Below are positions 13,061 through 26,600 of a DNA stretch of 64,000 nucleotides, in pieces. The stretch lies in the NCBI RefSeq assembly GCF_002443255.2, contig NW_019211456.1:34411795-34475794 (forward strand), written 5' to 3'. The stretch's first letter is position 1; every line of letters begins with the position of its first letter. Under the pieces are notes generated by a model that made no database searches, had not been told where the DNA came from, and saw nothing but the letters and a program-made list of their open reading frames with translations. The position numbers and the translations under genes are program-made. This DNA comes from Varroa destructor. Taxonomy: Eukaryota > Arthropoda > Arachnida > Mesostigmata > Varroidae.

Positions 13061-16000
13061 TTATCGTAAACTAAAACAGTAAATGGGGTCAGAATTATCG
13101 GAAACCCAAAAAAACGTCATTAACTGTGGACCCCCTTTCTTCTCGCAGCCGACAGCGACAGTCAGTAAAAAAGGCGAAGTGCGTCGCAAGCGCCACCTAC
13201 CAACTCGTACTAGCAACAACAGGAACACTAACCTATGACATAGAAATCCACGACATGAGCACGAAAACGACACCAAAGGAAAGGTCTATGGTTCGCGCCT
13301 CCCAGCGAAGCTCCACATTTAATTTGCGTTTTGTAGTAAGGAGTAGCAGGCGTCGATGACCAAGCCTACGAGCACTCCATCAGATGGTCAAGAAGATTGT
13401 CTACTTTAGCTTACTCGACTACGGTGGCGATAGTGGCGCCGATGGTGACGATGGTAGCCGATCTACTGATTCTGAAAAGTCAGAATCACAAAAACACATT
13501 CACGCATTGAGAGCTACGCTGGTTGAAGACACGACCTAGTAGGTCTCATAACTCTTTCGATGATCGGTTAAACCGCCGAGAACCAAACAGCCTCTGCTTC
13601 TACTGAGACTGCAGCTGCTGCTGTACACGTCTGTATGTATTATATCGGCGTTAAGCTCTATAGAACTGAGTTGAGTGGCGGCTCTCGGTCGTGTCTCCAT
13701 GTATGCCATCTCCCTCAGTCCATAGACTTGTTGAACGCTTTTTAGCATATGGCATTGTCCGTTCGATGCCTATCTGTTACATCTATTCTGCTATGATTCG
13801 CTCTGCTTCTCCATGAACCGGTAGCGAAGCCCGATCCCAGCATCGACTGTATTCTCGCCCCTTCCGCAGGTGGCAATGGTTGTTGTGGTGCCCCTCCGCC
13901 CTGAAAGCGAGTCAACCTGCCCGTGCAAATTCTTTGTCGTCCTCTTCATCGTTCGGTGGTGCCTCCAAGAGGTAGCTTTATGAAACTACGCAGGAAGCCC
14001 CTGATGCCATATTTCTGTTGCTGCTGCTGTTGTTGTTTCGATTCCAATCTCTCTGTGCATGCCCCATTTTTTTATCCTTCGTTTTCTCTCGGCCCGTGTA
14101 CAACGCAGTGGTCGTGGTGGTATCTTACCGACGCTCAGAGCTTAGGGAAGCCTCACCGTCTTTTGCTGTAGCAACGGCTACTAGAGGGGCAGTACGGACA
14201 GAGTGAGTGAACTAACAGTAACAGAGAACAGGGTGAGCAAGTACACAGCAAACAGGTTCTAGAACCCTGCTCGTGAACCTATTCTGCTGAGCCGCAGGCG
14301 GCATTAACATACGCGTACACACGAACTCACGAACGTAGCTTTCGATACATGGCGGCCGAGCGACCTGACTGACCGGTTGAGTGTACCTTTTCGATATATA
14401 GATATATATATAGGCTTCGTTGTCTTTTCCCCCCTTTTACTTCTACTAGCGGAGTTCTATACCCAGCAACGCGGGTCTGCGGCTGCGCCTAGGGCCACTG
14501 CTTTTGCTCCGCGCAGAAACCTTTTTTCGACCTGCTTTCAAGCCAGCAGCTCATCTGCCTGCGACAACGACCATTACTGATCCGTGGTATACGCGGCAAA
14601 TAGACCACTAGCAGCCGCCATAGGCCAGTCTCGCTCGTTTCATACTTCCCTATATAGAGTCTCGTATATATACGGTGGCTACCTGCTGCTCCTTATCTCA
14701 GAAGTCGCGGCTCGCTCGCTAAATGGCGACAGAAGGCGCTGCTTTCGCCTCCTTCGGCAGCAGTCTTCGGCTGTAATAGCAGAAGCAACGCCGGTGGGGT
14801 TCACTGGGGCTATTCCTTTCCGATTTCTTTTGTCGCCACCGTTGCTACGGATCGGCTGAGTTCTGCTCTCTGAGGCTGTGCATCCGTCTATGCTCGGTTG
14901 CTTAGTATGTGTCCGTTTTTGCAGCCGCGTCAGAACGAGTGACCGAATTAGCGCCCGTATGACTGGTTGTGTGCGCCCGCTTTTCTAGCTGTAGATCTAC
15001 GTACGTAGGTACCTGTATGCCTTAGCAAGTGAACGGACGCTGTTGCGCTTGCCTCTTGCCAGTTGTTGGCTGCTGGTGTCGTTGACAGTTGACTTGGGTT
15101 TAGCCACTGGGTCGATGCATCGATAGATGCCTGAGCAGTCTTGACGGACCGCCAGTTAGATGAGAACGAAGAAGACAACTGAGAAGGTTACCGCGTACAG
15201 CCTTTGCTCCTCGCTGCTGCAGCTTCTGGGTTGCCCCAACGTCGCCATTTCAAAGCTAAGCGACCACCGGCGGTCACAGCTACGCAGGCAGCGCGAGCAG
15301 CAGCAGCACACCGGAGGAATAGAACTTAGAGGAAGAAGGTAGGGAAGTAGGCATCGATACGCCGCTTACATACGAAGCGGAGACCCATAGGCACACAGCG
15401 CGCTTACAGATAGAAGTGATTGAACGGCGACAACGGCAACGACAGGCAACAGAAAGGAACAACGGATCGGTTCGGGGCAGCTTCTGGCTGAGAAGCAGCA
15501 GAAGAAGAAACCGAGCAGGTCGCCATCACTACCAGCATCGTCTCTGTCGTCGTCGTCGTCGTCGTCAGCCCCGTTCACTGGTTCTTGCTCGGGTCGGCGG
15601 CCGCGACTGGTCGGGTCCCTATCTGACTAGTCCTGCTCATCGACTGGATATCGTTGCCTGGCCAACGCCTGCTGCCTGTTTGTTTGCCTGTTTAGCTCTA
15701 GCCAGCCTCGGCTAAAGCAGCCTTAGAAGAGTATTAGCAGCATCACAATCATCAGCAGCGACAGCACCGTGTGTCGGTAAAGGTAGAAAATGAAGAAAAA
15801 GAAGATGTAGTCGTAGCATTGGTAGTAGCAGTAGTATTCGTAGTAGCAACAGCAGCAGCAGTAGTACATCGGCAACACAAACGCGCTCAACTCTCCCTCA
15901 ATATCAGCAGCAGCCAGAAACAGCCAGCATTGGCCGCAGGCGTCGGACGACAACATCAGCAGCAGCAGCTACCGCCATCGCCGACAACAACCCGAGAACC

Positions 16001-17329
16001 CAGCTATCACCAATCGCAGCACCAATATCAGCATCTAAGGCAGTAGCAACTAAGACGCAAGCGAAAGGAAAGCGGTCGCCCGTTGCCTGGCTGCGAAGCA
16101 CCAAGCAACGCCACCGGCAGAAGTAAGCCCCACCGTCAGCAGCACCAGCATCAGAACGACATTAGCGGCAGCAGCAGTGGTTCGCAGACAAGGAGACGCT
16201 ATAACACCAAGCAGAATCGTCAGCGACTCCGCCACGGAGCAACACCAGCATCTACCGCTACGATTATCCACCGCTATCCACCAGTGCGTCCATCGACCGG
16301 CGAGATCTCGCCGTGCCACAGCAACCCCAAACGGACGCTCGAATCAAGAAACGAAAACGTCCAGCAGCGACGCTCAAGCAAAACAATCTAACGAATCGCT
16401 ACTGCGACTACCCAATAACGTGCAGCAGCGCGATGTGGGGACAGCGCTGATGCTGGCTTAATTATAGGAGAAAGATACACATATGCACACATACATTGTT
16501 AGTTATACTCAGTGTACTTGTGCGGTGCTCACCACTGGAACTATCAGACCGTTTTACAAGTGCTTAACACGTACAACGTAAGCTGTGAGGAGGTCGTTAA
16601 GCTCAGGACGCATCAGAAGCACCGATTCGGGCTTACAGTTGTGAGTTTATGTTGCGTGAGTGCGTGCGTGCGTGTGTGTGTGTGTGTATGTGTGTGTATG
16701 TATGTGTGCAAATTGTAAGGTGTGTGTACCTGTCATATGAGTCGCGTCCTTGAGTTTGCCGTAACAGCAGCCGGAAACCGGTGGACACAAGTGTTATAGA
16801 AGCGAGGAGCGCTTGAACGCGGGTGGCGCGAATAATTAGGGGCAGCCGGTGGTTTTTCTGACTTTGGTGTATTGAACCGTATCATACCCTCGGCCAACAC
16901 CTGTTGCTGTTTCATAATTCTCTAGCAGCCTTTGTTCAAGCAGGTGCATTACTATCAACGTGTCCTTAGGATCTCCTGTAGTCCACCGTTATCGACGCGA
17001 CGATTTAACGATTGAAGATTACTTTATATGTGCTTGTGTCTAGGCGTGTGTCGATTGTGACAGCTAATCATGACCGCCCTTCCAAATATGTTGTTTTAAG
17101 GCCCACATCGAGTCTGAAGTAGCAGGTGTGCGTTTTTTTTTTGCTTTTTCGCCCATCGTGAAGACCGTTAAGATTTCACAAGTGTGGCGGTATCACCCAC
17201 AATAAAGAAACTACTACGGTGGAATTAATGGTTTGGCTGCTGTGCCCAACGAAAGTAGTGGATTCGGTAGCAGGGGCCGGGTCGTGCGCCTATGCTGTGA
17301 GGTGATATGCGCAGCTCGAATGTGGGAGA
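13061..17329 (+). promoter_or_regulatory. GC-rich, CAG/CAA-rich block upstream of the myosin (probable promoter and leader)
   Basis: Base composition changes sharply to GC-rich. Triplet repeats cluster here: CGT/GTC near 15541-15568, and CAG, CAA and TAG runs at about 15725-16040 and 16130-16180. Several overlapping frames of 70-102 codons exist in different phases (for example 16083-16391 and 16177-16461). They are rich in Q, R, S and T, as expected from repeats read in any frame. A TG repeat lies at about 16668-16714. The block sits directly upstream of the first coding exon of the dachs-like myosin at 17330, so I infer a promoter and long 5' leader. A separate repeat-rich gene is possible but not supported. 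Confidence 0.4.
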
Positions 17330-17596
17330 ATGCTGTCCTCGGACAACTCCCTCATACACCTCTACGAGAATATACACCTGGACGACACGAGCTTCAACGA
17401 TGAGCTCAACGAAATCTACTTCTCCCGGTACAGGAATCCACCCATTAGTTCCTTTCCAGCCATTCCGACGACGACGTCAACGAGCAGCGACGTTGTGCGG
17501 ATGTCTGCAAAGGACGAATGCAGTGTTGCCGAAGAAGAAGAATCCCTTTATCTTGGTTATTCGTTTTCGCAAATCTGTGAGTGTGATCTGTGTTTT

Positions 17597-17631
<35 letters not shown>

Positions 17632-20600
17632 ATATGCCTTAAGATGTAATCGTTCTGCAATTCAAAAATATAGAAATGTTGCGTTATAAAACACCATGAA
17701 CGCAGGAGATGTTTTAACACTTTTCTTTTACAATAGCTATTTTTAATAGTCCAAGATAATTTGTAGATAACGCTTGTTGTACGAGACTACGCAGTATATC
17801 AACTTGTGTTGTTAAGTTAACGTGCGCAGGACAGACAGTTCGTGATGTCGGTTTTTAAACATCACCAGCACTTAGTTCATGTGGCCTTCTACGGCAACAA
17901 AGCTAACTCGATCAGGATAGGGTACCGTTAACTGTTGACACCGCTGGTGAACCACTCGAGTCACCAGACGGGTCGTCTTGACTCTGTCCATGTTGTTGTG
18001 GTTTTTGATCAAATAACGGTGTCAGCCGGCGTCTGCACCCGTAGCCGTAGTCGTCCCGTTGTGAATCGTGGGAAAATGAAGTGAAACGTGTCCACCGGCG
18101 CTGAATCGCCCGCGACGATTGTCGCTGCTTTGTCGTGTTGACCTATTGTTCCCCCCGCCTAACACAGATGAATTAGACAGCGGTTTTACGTAGCCAGACA
18201 ACATTAACGCGGAAGCTCTAAGCGTAAGTGCGATAATATGGCAGCTCAGAAACAACATTGTTCCTCACTATACGTCACAATCTCTACGATGTATTTCTAT
18301 TCTAGATAAACACACAACATGTCGTTGAGTTGGTTGACCCGCACCAGCGATTGTGGGTGTTTGGCGCCTCGCAGCTGCTGTTCCAACTTTTGTACTATCA
18401 TGTGAATAATACAATGCTTTTGAACGGTGTCCCTGAAGCGACCTCCGCCACTTCAGCTCGTGTCCCACACCATCATCATCATTAGCGACTAGACAGAGTG
18501 ACTTTACAATACTGTCGTTGATCCGCGAGTAGGCTTCATTTCTATACAAAGTCGTTCTCAGAATTTTTTCCATGGCGTATTTTACTTTGTTGTTACTATT
18601 TCGTGCACTAAGCTACTGCCATTTTTACTATATCTGGCTGTGAGCGACACAGTGATGATTTTTAGATGTTCATACTCTGACCATGATACCGTTGTCTGTT
18701 TGTGGCACAAACAGAGCGCCGATCACCTTGTCCATTCGTTGTCAACTGATCGCGACGACAGCAGCATGGTCGCGGAGATAGACGCGAAGGCAAGGCGCGA
18801 TGACTGTGCGTTTCCCTGTCAGCCTATTGATCTCGACGTTTGCCGATGTCTCCAAATATCTAAATATTCGGCAAGCGGACCAGGGGAACGGGACAAAGCG
18901 AACAAACGGACTGTTCTTCGCTGAGACGACGACGGTGACGCTTCTGTTTTCTTGGACGGCCTTCTGAAGCTGGTCCTGAATTTCCTAGACGAATTTAGCC
19001 TCCTAGCTTAACTCACGGGCAACAGCAGCATGGTCTTAGCTGGTCACCGTGGGCGTCACGTTACAAGTGGCGGTAGCGGCCTCTCGGGGGTATTTTACGT
19101 TGAGGTCGTGAAAAGGTGGAAGAACTCACCGATCACTATGTAAAATGGCAGTTTCAAGTCTGTGCAGAACGGCGAACAGTTGGCGTGGGGTACCGAACGA
19201 TATACCGCTGCTGATAGCCCCGGTACAAGTGACTGCGCAGTTAACAACACAAGCTGTATTTTTTTTTACTTTATTGTTATTTTTTTGACTTTAATGGATT
19301 TTACTAGACGATGAGAGGGATGAGATGACATGTACATTACACCTATTTGCATAGCTGTCGTTTCAAGGATCAATGTATAAAAATGGTGAGTGCTACTTTG
19401 CTTGTCTAGTAAAATAACATCGACTTTAAAATTTGCTGTTAAGTTCTATCAAATTTCCGCATTTTTCTAGATGCACACGAACCATAAATTCAGTGCGCTC
19501 TGAGTCACTGCATTTTTTCCAAATTTTAAAGTTAGCCTAATTAAAAAAAAAATAGGCCGGATGAGTCAGCTAAGTATTTTTTTGCATTTCATAGAACTTC
19601 TGGTGAACCGTCAAGAAGAAAAATAGCTGTTGACCTACCTGACTGGGCCGAAAATAGTTATAACGCATCGTTTTTTTCTAGTAGTAATAACAACCTTTCC
19701 TGTAAAGAGGACTGCCTCGTCTTAGCTGAATGATTTTACTGGCTTTTAATTTTTTTTTTTATCTTTTGTTCTTTAAACTTTCACTGGCCCATATAACCCT
19801 ATCTTATTTTGTATTCGTTAAGAAAGTACAAGTGTTGGACCATTATTTAGGTTCGATGCACATGCACATTAGCTAAGAGGGCCTTGCTTCGAGAAGAAGA
19901 ATAACAGCGAAAATTATTTTAAAAAAATTGCGTGTTCACCTGTTATTTGGTGTCTTGCACGAAATCCGTTGCAGGAACTATGTCAGCCATCTGTTTCGTT
20001 CCTTAGTTCGTCCGTTTCTCTCGCCTCTGGCGCCGAGGCTACCACAAAAGCAAGTGCATCGTCGTTTGCTCTAATACATTATAAGGTTTCATCGTCCCTG
20101 AAGCATCGGCGCGCCACGGCATGTGCGAACCATCTGTCCCGCTACATTAGCCTAATCTAGCGCTATTCCTACGGCTGCTGCTGTTGTTTTTCATCGCTGC
20201 CGTCGCATTAGCGACAGGTAATGGTCGCAACATTTACAAGTGGCTATGCGTTTGTTGTAGCTCTCACTTGTCGATGACAAAATAAAGAGCAGGCTCCCAG
20301 ACGCCCCATCTCTGATTGCTTCTCAAGGACTATGGAAACGTCGCGACTCCAATCTCGACCCTGTGGTGATGCTAGTGCCTATATTGCTGGTGAGAGTTAC
20401 GATAATGACAGCTCTGATGATCCAGATCCATTAGGCGTTATTTGGCGCTGCTTTCCCTTTTCTCTCTGTATCTGTCATGCCCGCTGTATCCTGTTTATGA
20501 TGCTAAACTGTTGCTGACCTTACGCTCGATTGCCTCTTGTTATATTCATAGTAGTGTTTTGTTATCGTAGTAGCAATATACATATCGGACTTTTGCAAGA

Positions 20601-23600
20601 TCATTACCTTAAAGGAACGCTAGTTTCTTTCAGTTCTACGTGCTACGTGCTCAGTGGTTTTTAGTGGTTACTCTTACAAGTAGGCCTTATATTTGCGATC
20701 TAATGATTGAAGTTTCGTAAAATTCATGCTTTAGTCACAGCCTTACTTTTAAATACTATTTTATGGATCAGACAGAAATGATTAGACTAAATTGGCGGCA
20801 GACAGGGCAGGAGCAGTCATGATTTATAAGCGTTATTACGTGGCGGTTATAAGGGGTCGTAATATCTTAGGCAGTTCCATGTTGTCATGGTGATCCAAAG
20901 CGGGAGCGGTAACTGTAGTCTGCGTATACCTACTACCATCGTCAAGTGCAGACTGGTTAAAGAGACGCGCATGTGCCCGATACGAAGCCACGAAGATTTA
21001 TTTCTGTTTCCACTTGGAGCCATTAATGTGTTATTGTTGTTGTGAAGTTATCTGCAGAACTACCCCCAATCCATCTTACTTGTTGCCTGTGGTATGCTCT
21101 TCTGCCGCCGCACGGCGGACGTCATAGCCGATGGTCGGCTGTGACGTCCGCCGGCAATGATACTGCTGGTAGCTAAAAGAGAACTTCAATGCTTCAAACT
21201 GAAGGCTGACGTACACTGGCACCACCCTCATGACTATTGTTTAACACTGTCTTGAACTGAATCTTGAAGCCTCTATAGTCAGCTACTCCGTGAGGGTCCC
21301 TTGCGCGATATGCTAAGGTGCCGTTGTTACCGGCGATTGCCGGTGGTGGCGTGTTGGTTTCTATCGAGGTTCTGGCAGGCGTTCGGGCAGCTTTCGCGCA
21401 ACAATTTCGTTTTCTTAACGCGGCCGTTGCTGGTAAGAACAAGAGATAGTGATTAAGGACTACTGGCCGCGTCGAGTCGCGCTAGTACCTTCATTTACTG
21501 GCCTTAGCTCAGTCTCAATCGTAATCGCCGGATGTGGACGCACGTGCATGGCGTGCTCCCGGGCTCAGAGCCATTCTCGTCTCTTACCGTAAACTACAGC
21601 AACTCCGGCGATTTTAACTTCTCCGGCTCCGTCTGTTTTAGCTTCTTCCGTCGGCAAACGCGTCGAGGTAGATCCAGTTCGTAGCCTTAGCTAGCTAAGT
21701 AGATGGCGGAGCGCTCGATGCTTCTTAGCTAGCTAGTCTTAGCGAGGAACTCTAAGTCCAGTTGGGCTTTAGCCACAGAGCGTCATGCAGCTTCTGCTTG
21801 GTTAAAAGCAGAATTACGGCTCTTAAGCAGCATAAGCACTAGAAATGGCAAAAAAACACGTCTATCGCTTGCCATTTTTTTTTTATATAAACGTCATGTA
21901 AATGTTTCCTTGTCTCGTCTACAAAACGTACGTATCGTAATGAAGTCATGTCTTTGGCTACCACTACACTACAAATCAGTGTTCTGTGATTGTTGTGATT
22001 AACTTCCAAACATTTGGTGACTACGTATGTTTGCAGTGCAAAACAGTGACAATCTATTCAAGCGAACACCGTCTGTCATCCTAGTCACCTCGCATTGGCC
22101 TCTATAACAGCTTGTCTCGCCTAAGTTTTTGTCATCATTAAACCGGCAGTTCATTCAACATTCTTTTTACTGAGATAACGCAGGCTGGCTGGCTAGTTGG
22201 ATCTAAATCGGACAAAGATCCTTCGATCGTAATTGTTGGCTCTAGAGGTCCGTTGTATTTGGCCTTGGAAGACGACGCATCGAAATAAACGAACAGTCCC
22301 TCATACAAAAGACTTTGTCGTGGCGTGTAGAGACTGGAAGGATTTAGGGAGAGGGGGACCGTACAGTTGGGCAGGGCCGAGAGTGGCTGTATTAGCCGCT
22401 GCAGCGCGTAACGCACGAACGGAGCCCTACGAGGGCTAACCAAGGCCGGCGAACAATATGCAGGCGAGCCGATGGCGCGCGGAAGCTGATGTGGCCAGCT
22501 CCAGCGGCAACAGTTCATTTGAAGCCTGGCCAGCCAGGAGGTATAGTGCTCCTCCAGGAGGTTTCTCTCTCGACCAATCGTCATCGACGGTGTTTTGTGT
22601 CACTTGTATACCGACGACGCGTGCACTGCACGTTAGTCGTGACCTGGATAGAGAATGTTATGAGTCGGCACCAAACCAATGTGCTTTGACTGTCACACAC
22701 GAACCATACACGGATATGTGCTCCCTTGAACTGTTACAGATGAGTGCTCCCCATACGGGAACTCAGCGAAGGCATTCTCTTATCCCGAGTGCGTCCAGTT
22801 CATCTTTTGCTACGATAAGAAAACTCTATAGGGAGTGTACGTATTGACCCGTATTAAATTAACGTGCTTCAAGTATTAGTATGTGCATCTATGGGTTTTT
22901 TGGGTGTGATTCATGCACTAACACTGATGATTATTGATGAACGCGAATACATAAGGCTCTTTGCCTTACGAAGCAGGGATACATTGGAAACAACTGAATA
23001 AAGCTTTTGTTACGCGCCTGTCTAGTTATATTAATCAGCAAGATTAGCGTTATCTGTTGCTTAGTAAAGCTATTTTTAAACCAAATAATAAGCTCTATCG
23101 ATTGCCAGTCATTACCACTGCACGTTTTGCGATCGAGGTCCTCATCCAAAAAAAACTGACTCTAAAAGGCGTTTAGAGGGTTGTCTATGATTAATCTTTT
23201 TCGAAAAACCATTTCCTCTGCCGCGTGTCAAATAGAGTTTCCGTCTCTTTTATTGCTTCGTCTATTATTTTAACATATCAATAGTTATTCTTCTATTTAC
23301 TAATATGGCACGTTCTTTTGCATAGCTGGCAGGTAATACGAAAGGTTACATTGTAACCTTTCCTCAACAGCATTTTTCATTTAGCACCACTCATTATAAC
23401 GAACGCTCGAAACGTCGAGTCCGTTAACTAGTTCAGGTACTCTTTGATCTATTGTATTATATCGGTCCTGCGTGAAATTATGTCAGGCACAATAATTTCT
23501 GCTTTTCTCGCTGATCGATGCAGGCTTTAGAGATGAGTTAACAGTAGCTTTCAACGTTCGTTCAGTGCTGCGTGGTAATTTTGTTTTGATTAAATATGCA

Positions 23601-26600
23601 CCGTTATAGCTAAATCGTGTGTTCTCGCCCGTCAGTCTAGAACCATCCGTAGCATTGTACTGTTAATAGTTGTTCTTTAATTTAACAACAGAATGAATCA
23701 CTTCAATGAAAATCCGCAGCTCAGAAAGCTGATAACATATACAGAAGACAAATCTCAATGCTGCTGTAATATTGCCTAGCGAACGCGGCACTATAGTTCA
23801 CGACCAACGGAATCCGTTGGTAGAAAAACCCTGTGTAGTCTCGTTTTTGGCTCTCCTGAAAACTAACCCCGATCGTACACATGTGTACTTTTCTGTTGTG
23901 CCAGCGTCTTCTGCTCATATTCTTCGGCACCGGGCTCGCCCGATATTACTCTGCCTTCTTCGTGCTACCTATTTGGACCCACTGGGGTCGTCCAAAGCAA
24001 AGATCCTCCTTCTTCGGGAAAGGCCTATAGCAACTGGAGTTGGATTATTCTGTTCGACCATACGGCTTTAGCTGTTGTTAACCATTCGCTCAACTCTTCT
24101 TCCGAGAACTGTGGTAGCTTCCCAGTCTTCAGCTACCTCTTTTCATAGCAGAAGAAGCAGAAGTTGTGGCTACAGCTTCGGAAGCAATAGCAGCCGTTGA
24201 AGAAAGGGTCGGCAAAACCCGATTTGGGATACATGCACTTCTGTTCAAAACGTACGATGGTTTCTTCGATTATTACGCCTGCTGCTAATACGGCCACTTC
24301 TGCTGCCGGTTCTGCTTGGGCTTCTGTCGAGCTGTGATGTTTCATCGCTCTATTTGTTCGCCCTATCGCCATATTACGTCTGAAGTGATAACAGGGAACA
24401 AACTAGTGAATCATCTAAGGTACAAATCGGTACCAGAACCATCGGTATAGTTTGGCCCCTAACGTTGTGGTCTGTTTCAATGATGGCTGTTAGATGATGG
24501 CTACGCTCAGTCGAAACGTATTGAACCAGAAAGGATTCTGTTGCCGGCAACGGAAATGCCGCTTCGAATGTCAGTGCAGTTGTGTAAAATAAGTTCCTCG
24601 TAACTGTAGTCGGAGCTCAATTCATCAAAGTAGATTGTTTCTATAACTTAATTCGGCTAACTGGCTGAGCATGGACTGAGAGTAGATGATGTCGTGTGGT
24701 GATTAGTCTGTGTGGTGACATTCCTCTCACAAAGAAGATGCTCTGGTCTCCATGTAAAAACCGTCAGAGCGGATGCGGGTCTCCATCCTGTTCCAGTATT
24801 ATCTTAGTTCCAGCGAAAGACATTACGAACATATAGAACATTATGAATAAAAATTGTAAAAAGCGTATTTAATAGAAAGTTTATCTTTCGCTATAGGCAA
24901 GACATACCTTGAAAAGAATATCTTCGCCAGCTGTTGTTTTTAGTGATTTACGATACGGGTCTCATACTGCTGTTGTTGCTATAATCGTCTACTTTACACG
25001 CACTTCTTTGTTTTCCATGGACATTTCATAATTTGCCGCCAACATGTACGATATTTGCGCCATTGGTTCGTAGTAAAATTGAACGTTCGCATTAAGACGA
25101 CGGCACACAGGGTGAGCATAGCTCCGGGTAGCTGCAGCAAAACGCTGGACGTGTCATGAAGAAGACTTTTTGGAAATTTACTTTCCTTCTCTGTCTCTCC
25201 CTTCTCTCTCTCTCTCTCTCTCTCGGTTCTGCCGTTGTGTGTACATCGACGCCGCAACGAATCAGAAAAATTTTTCTTTCGTTTATGTAGCAACGGCGAT
25301 CTCTCTACATAACTTGCTCGCTTCGAGAGGATGAGCTGACAAATGGCAATCGCTTTGTCGTTCTGTTGCGACGTCTTGTGGAGCATCTTTTGGGCCAGAA
25401 TTTGTTGTCTATTTGGCCAACAAGGTAGCTCTGGATGTAGAGCAGTTCTGGGAATGAACCGTAGACCGATAATTTCCATACTGATCACGTATAGAAACAC
25501 TGCAGTAATTACTACTGGATTATACGACTTTGGCCAAAGAAAGCTCAAAGCTTTCAATGAACTAGACAAAGTCACCATCCAATATTATTTCTAATATAAT
25601 AGTAAAGATAGTGAGTCTGATAAAGTTTGCTCACTAGCAATTACATCGAGATTATTATCCGTTTGGACGGCCAGGGTTTGTCAACTCTCGCTAAATATAA
25701 CAGTGATCAAAGCAGACCTACTATATATTACAATAGCCGCATGCTCATGCGCGTAACGGATCTGTGCGAGGATGCCATTAATAATTATTTCTAGTACAGA
25801 AGAAAGCAGTGCGTAACCAGCAATGATTTTTACTTTGTTGGCAGTTTTGCCGGCAACGACCCACGCTGACCGCTTGCTCTGACATCGAGGATCGATGGGC
25901 GTACATTTATTTGTGTTAGTAGTGATAACACAAGATGTACCATAATTATGCATACAGTCGCACAAAAAAAACAAATGACCGTTGAAGGTTCCCACTCGGC
26001 TTCAAACATGCTGCATTCGAAAGAAAGCGTTTGCCATCATAACGATAAAGCGTTTTGACATCGAAGCAAATCTGTAGATAAGACTTCTTCAGATTTAAAG
26101 AGTGCGTCGAAGAACGAGCGTTAGTATAACGCCAGTATGATTAAGAATCCACATCTGGGCCGGGTAAAGTTGTTAGTGGTAGATTGCTGGCCTTGACGGC
26201 TATCTACATCTAAGCGGACCCCAGTTTTAGGCTAACGTTTAATTCCAATCGATATCTGAATCTGAAACACTTTGTTCATCTGTCATATTATAGTATGCTT
26301 GATTTTGTTAGACAAAAGCATATGAACGCATAAAGAAGCTACTTGTTCGAGAGACTCAGCGCGTCATAAGGAGATATAGTGCTGATTGCTCTGTATTTAG
26401 TGTTGATGCTAAAATTAGCATAGTCTGGCCTAGTAAAGGTATCGCCGAGTGATGGTTATTTCATATCGCTCCTGCTTTTGTGCCACTATACCCATACATC
26501 ACCGCAACTTAAAGAAAAACCTAATGAGGACACTCGGTCGAAATAAAGAACATTTTTCTTCTCTATATTAACTAGTATTTATTATTCTTTAATTACAGAT

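Larger units (their letters stand above)
17577..26598 (+). other. Large first coding intron of the myosin gene
   Basis: The 9.0-kb intron runs from a GTGAGT donor to a TTACAG acceptor. It holds a long TG repeat (about 17597-17632), a CT repeat (25203-25224), two inverted repeats listed separately, and several open frames. The longest are 22138-22584 (-, 148 codons), 22458-22847 (+, 129 codons) and 24994-25578 (-, 194 codons, partly encoded by the CT repeat). None shows a family motif. First introns of this size in developmental genes often carry enhancers, but no specific site can be named from the sequence. Confidence 0.6.

Noticed and set aside
17445..17720. His-Thr repeat frame opposite dachs exon 1
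   Set aside because: It is the antisense of the TG repeat and the true exon.
24994..25578. 194-codon minus-strand open frame in the dachs intron
   Set aside because: Part of it is encoded by a CT repeat (Arg-Glu run). It has no domain, no splice support and ordinary intronic composition.
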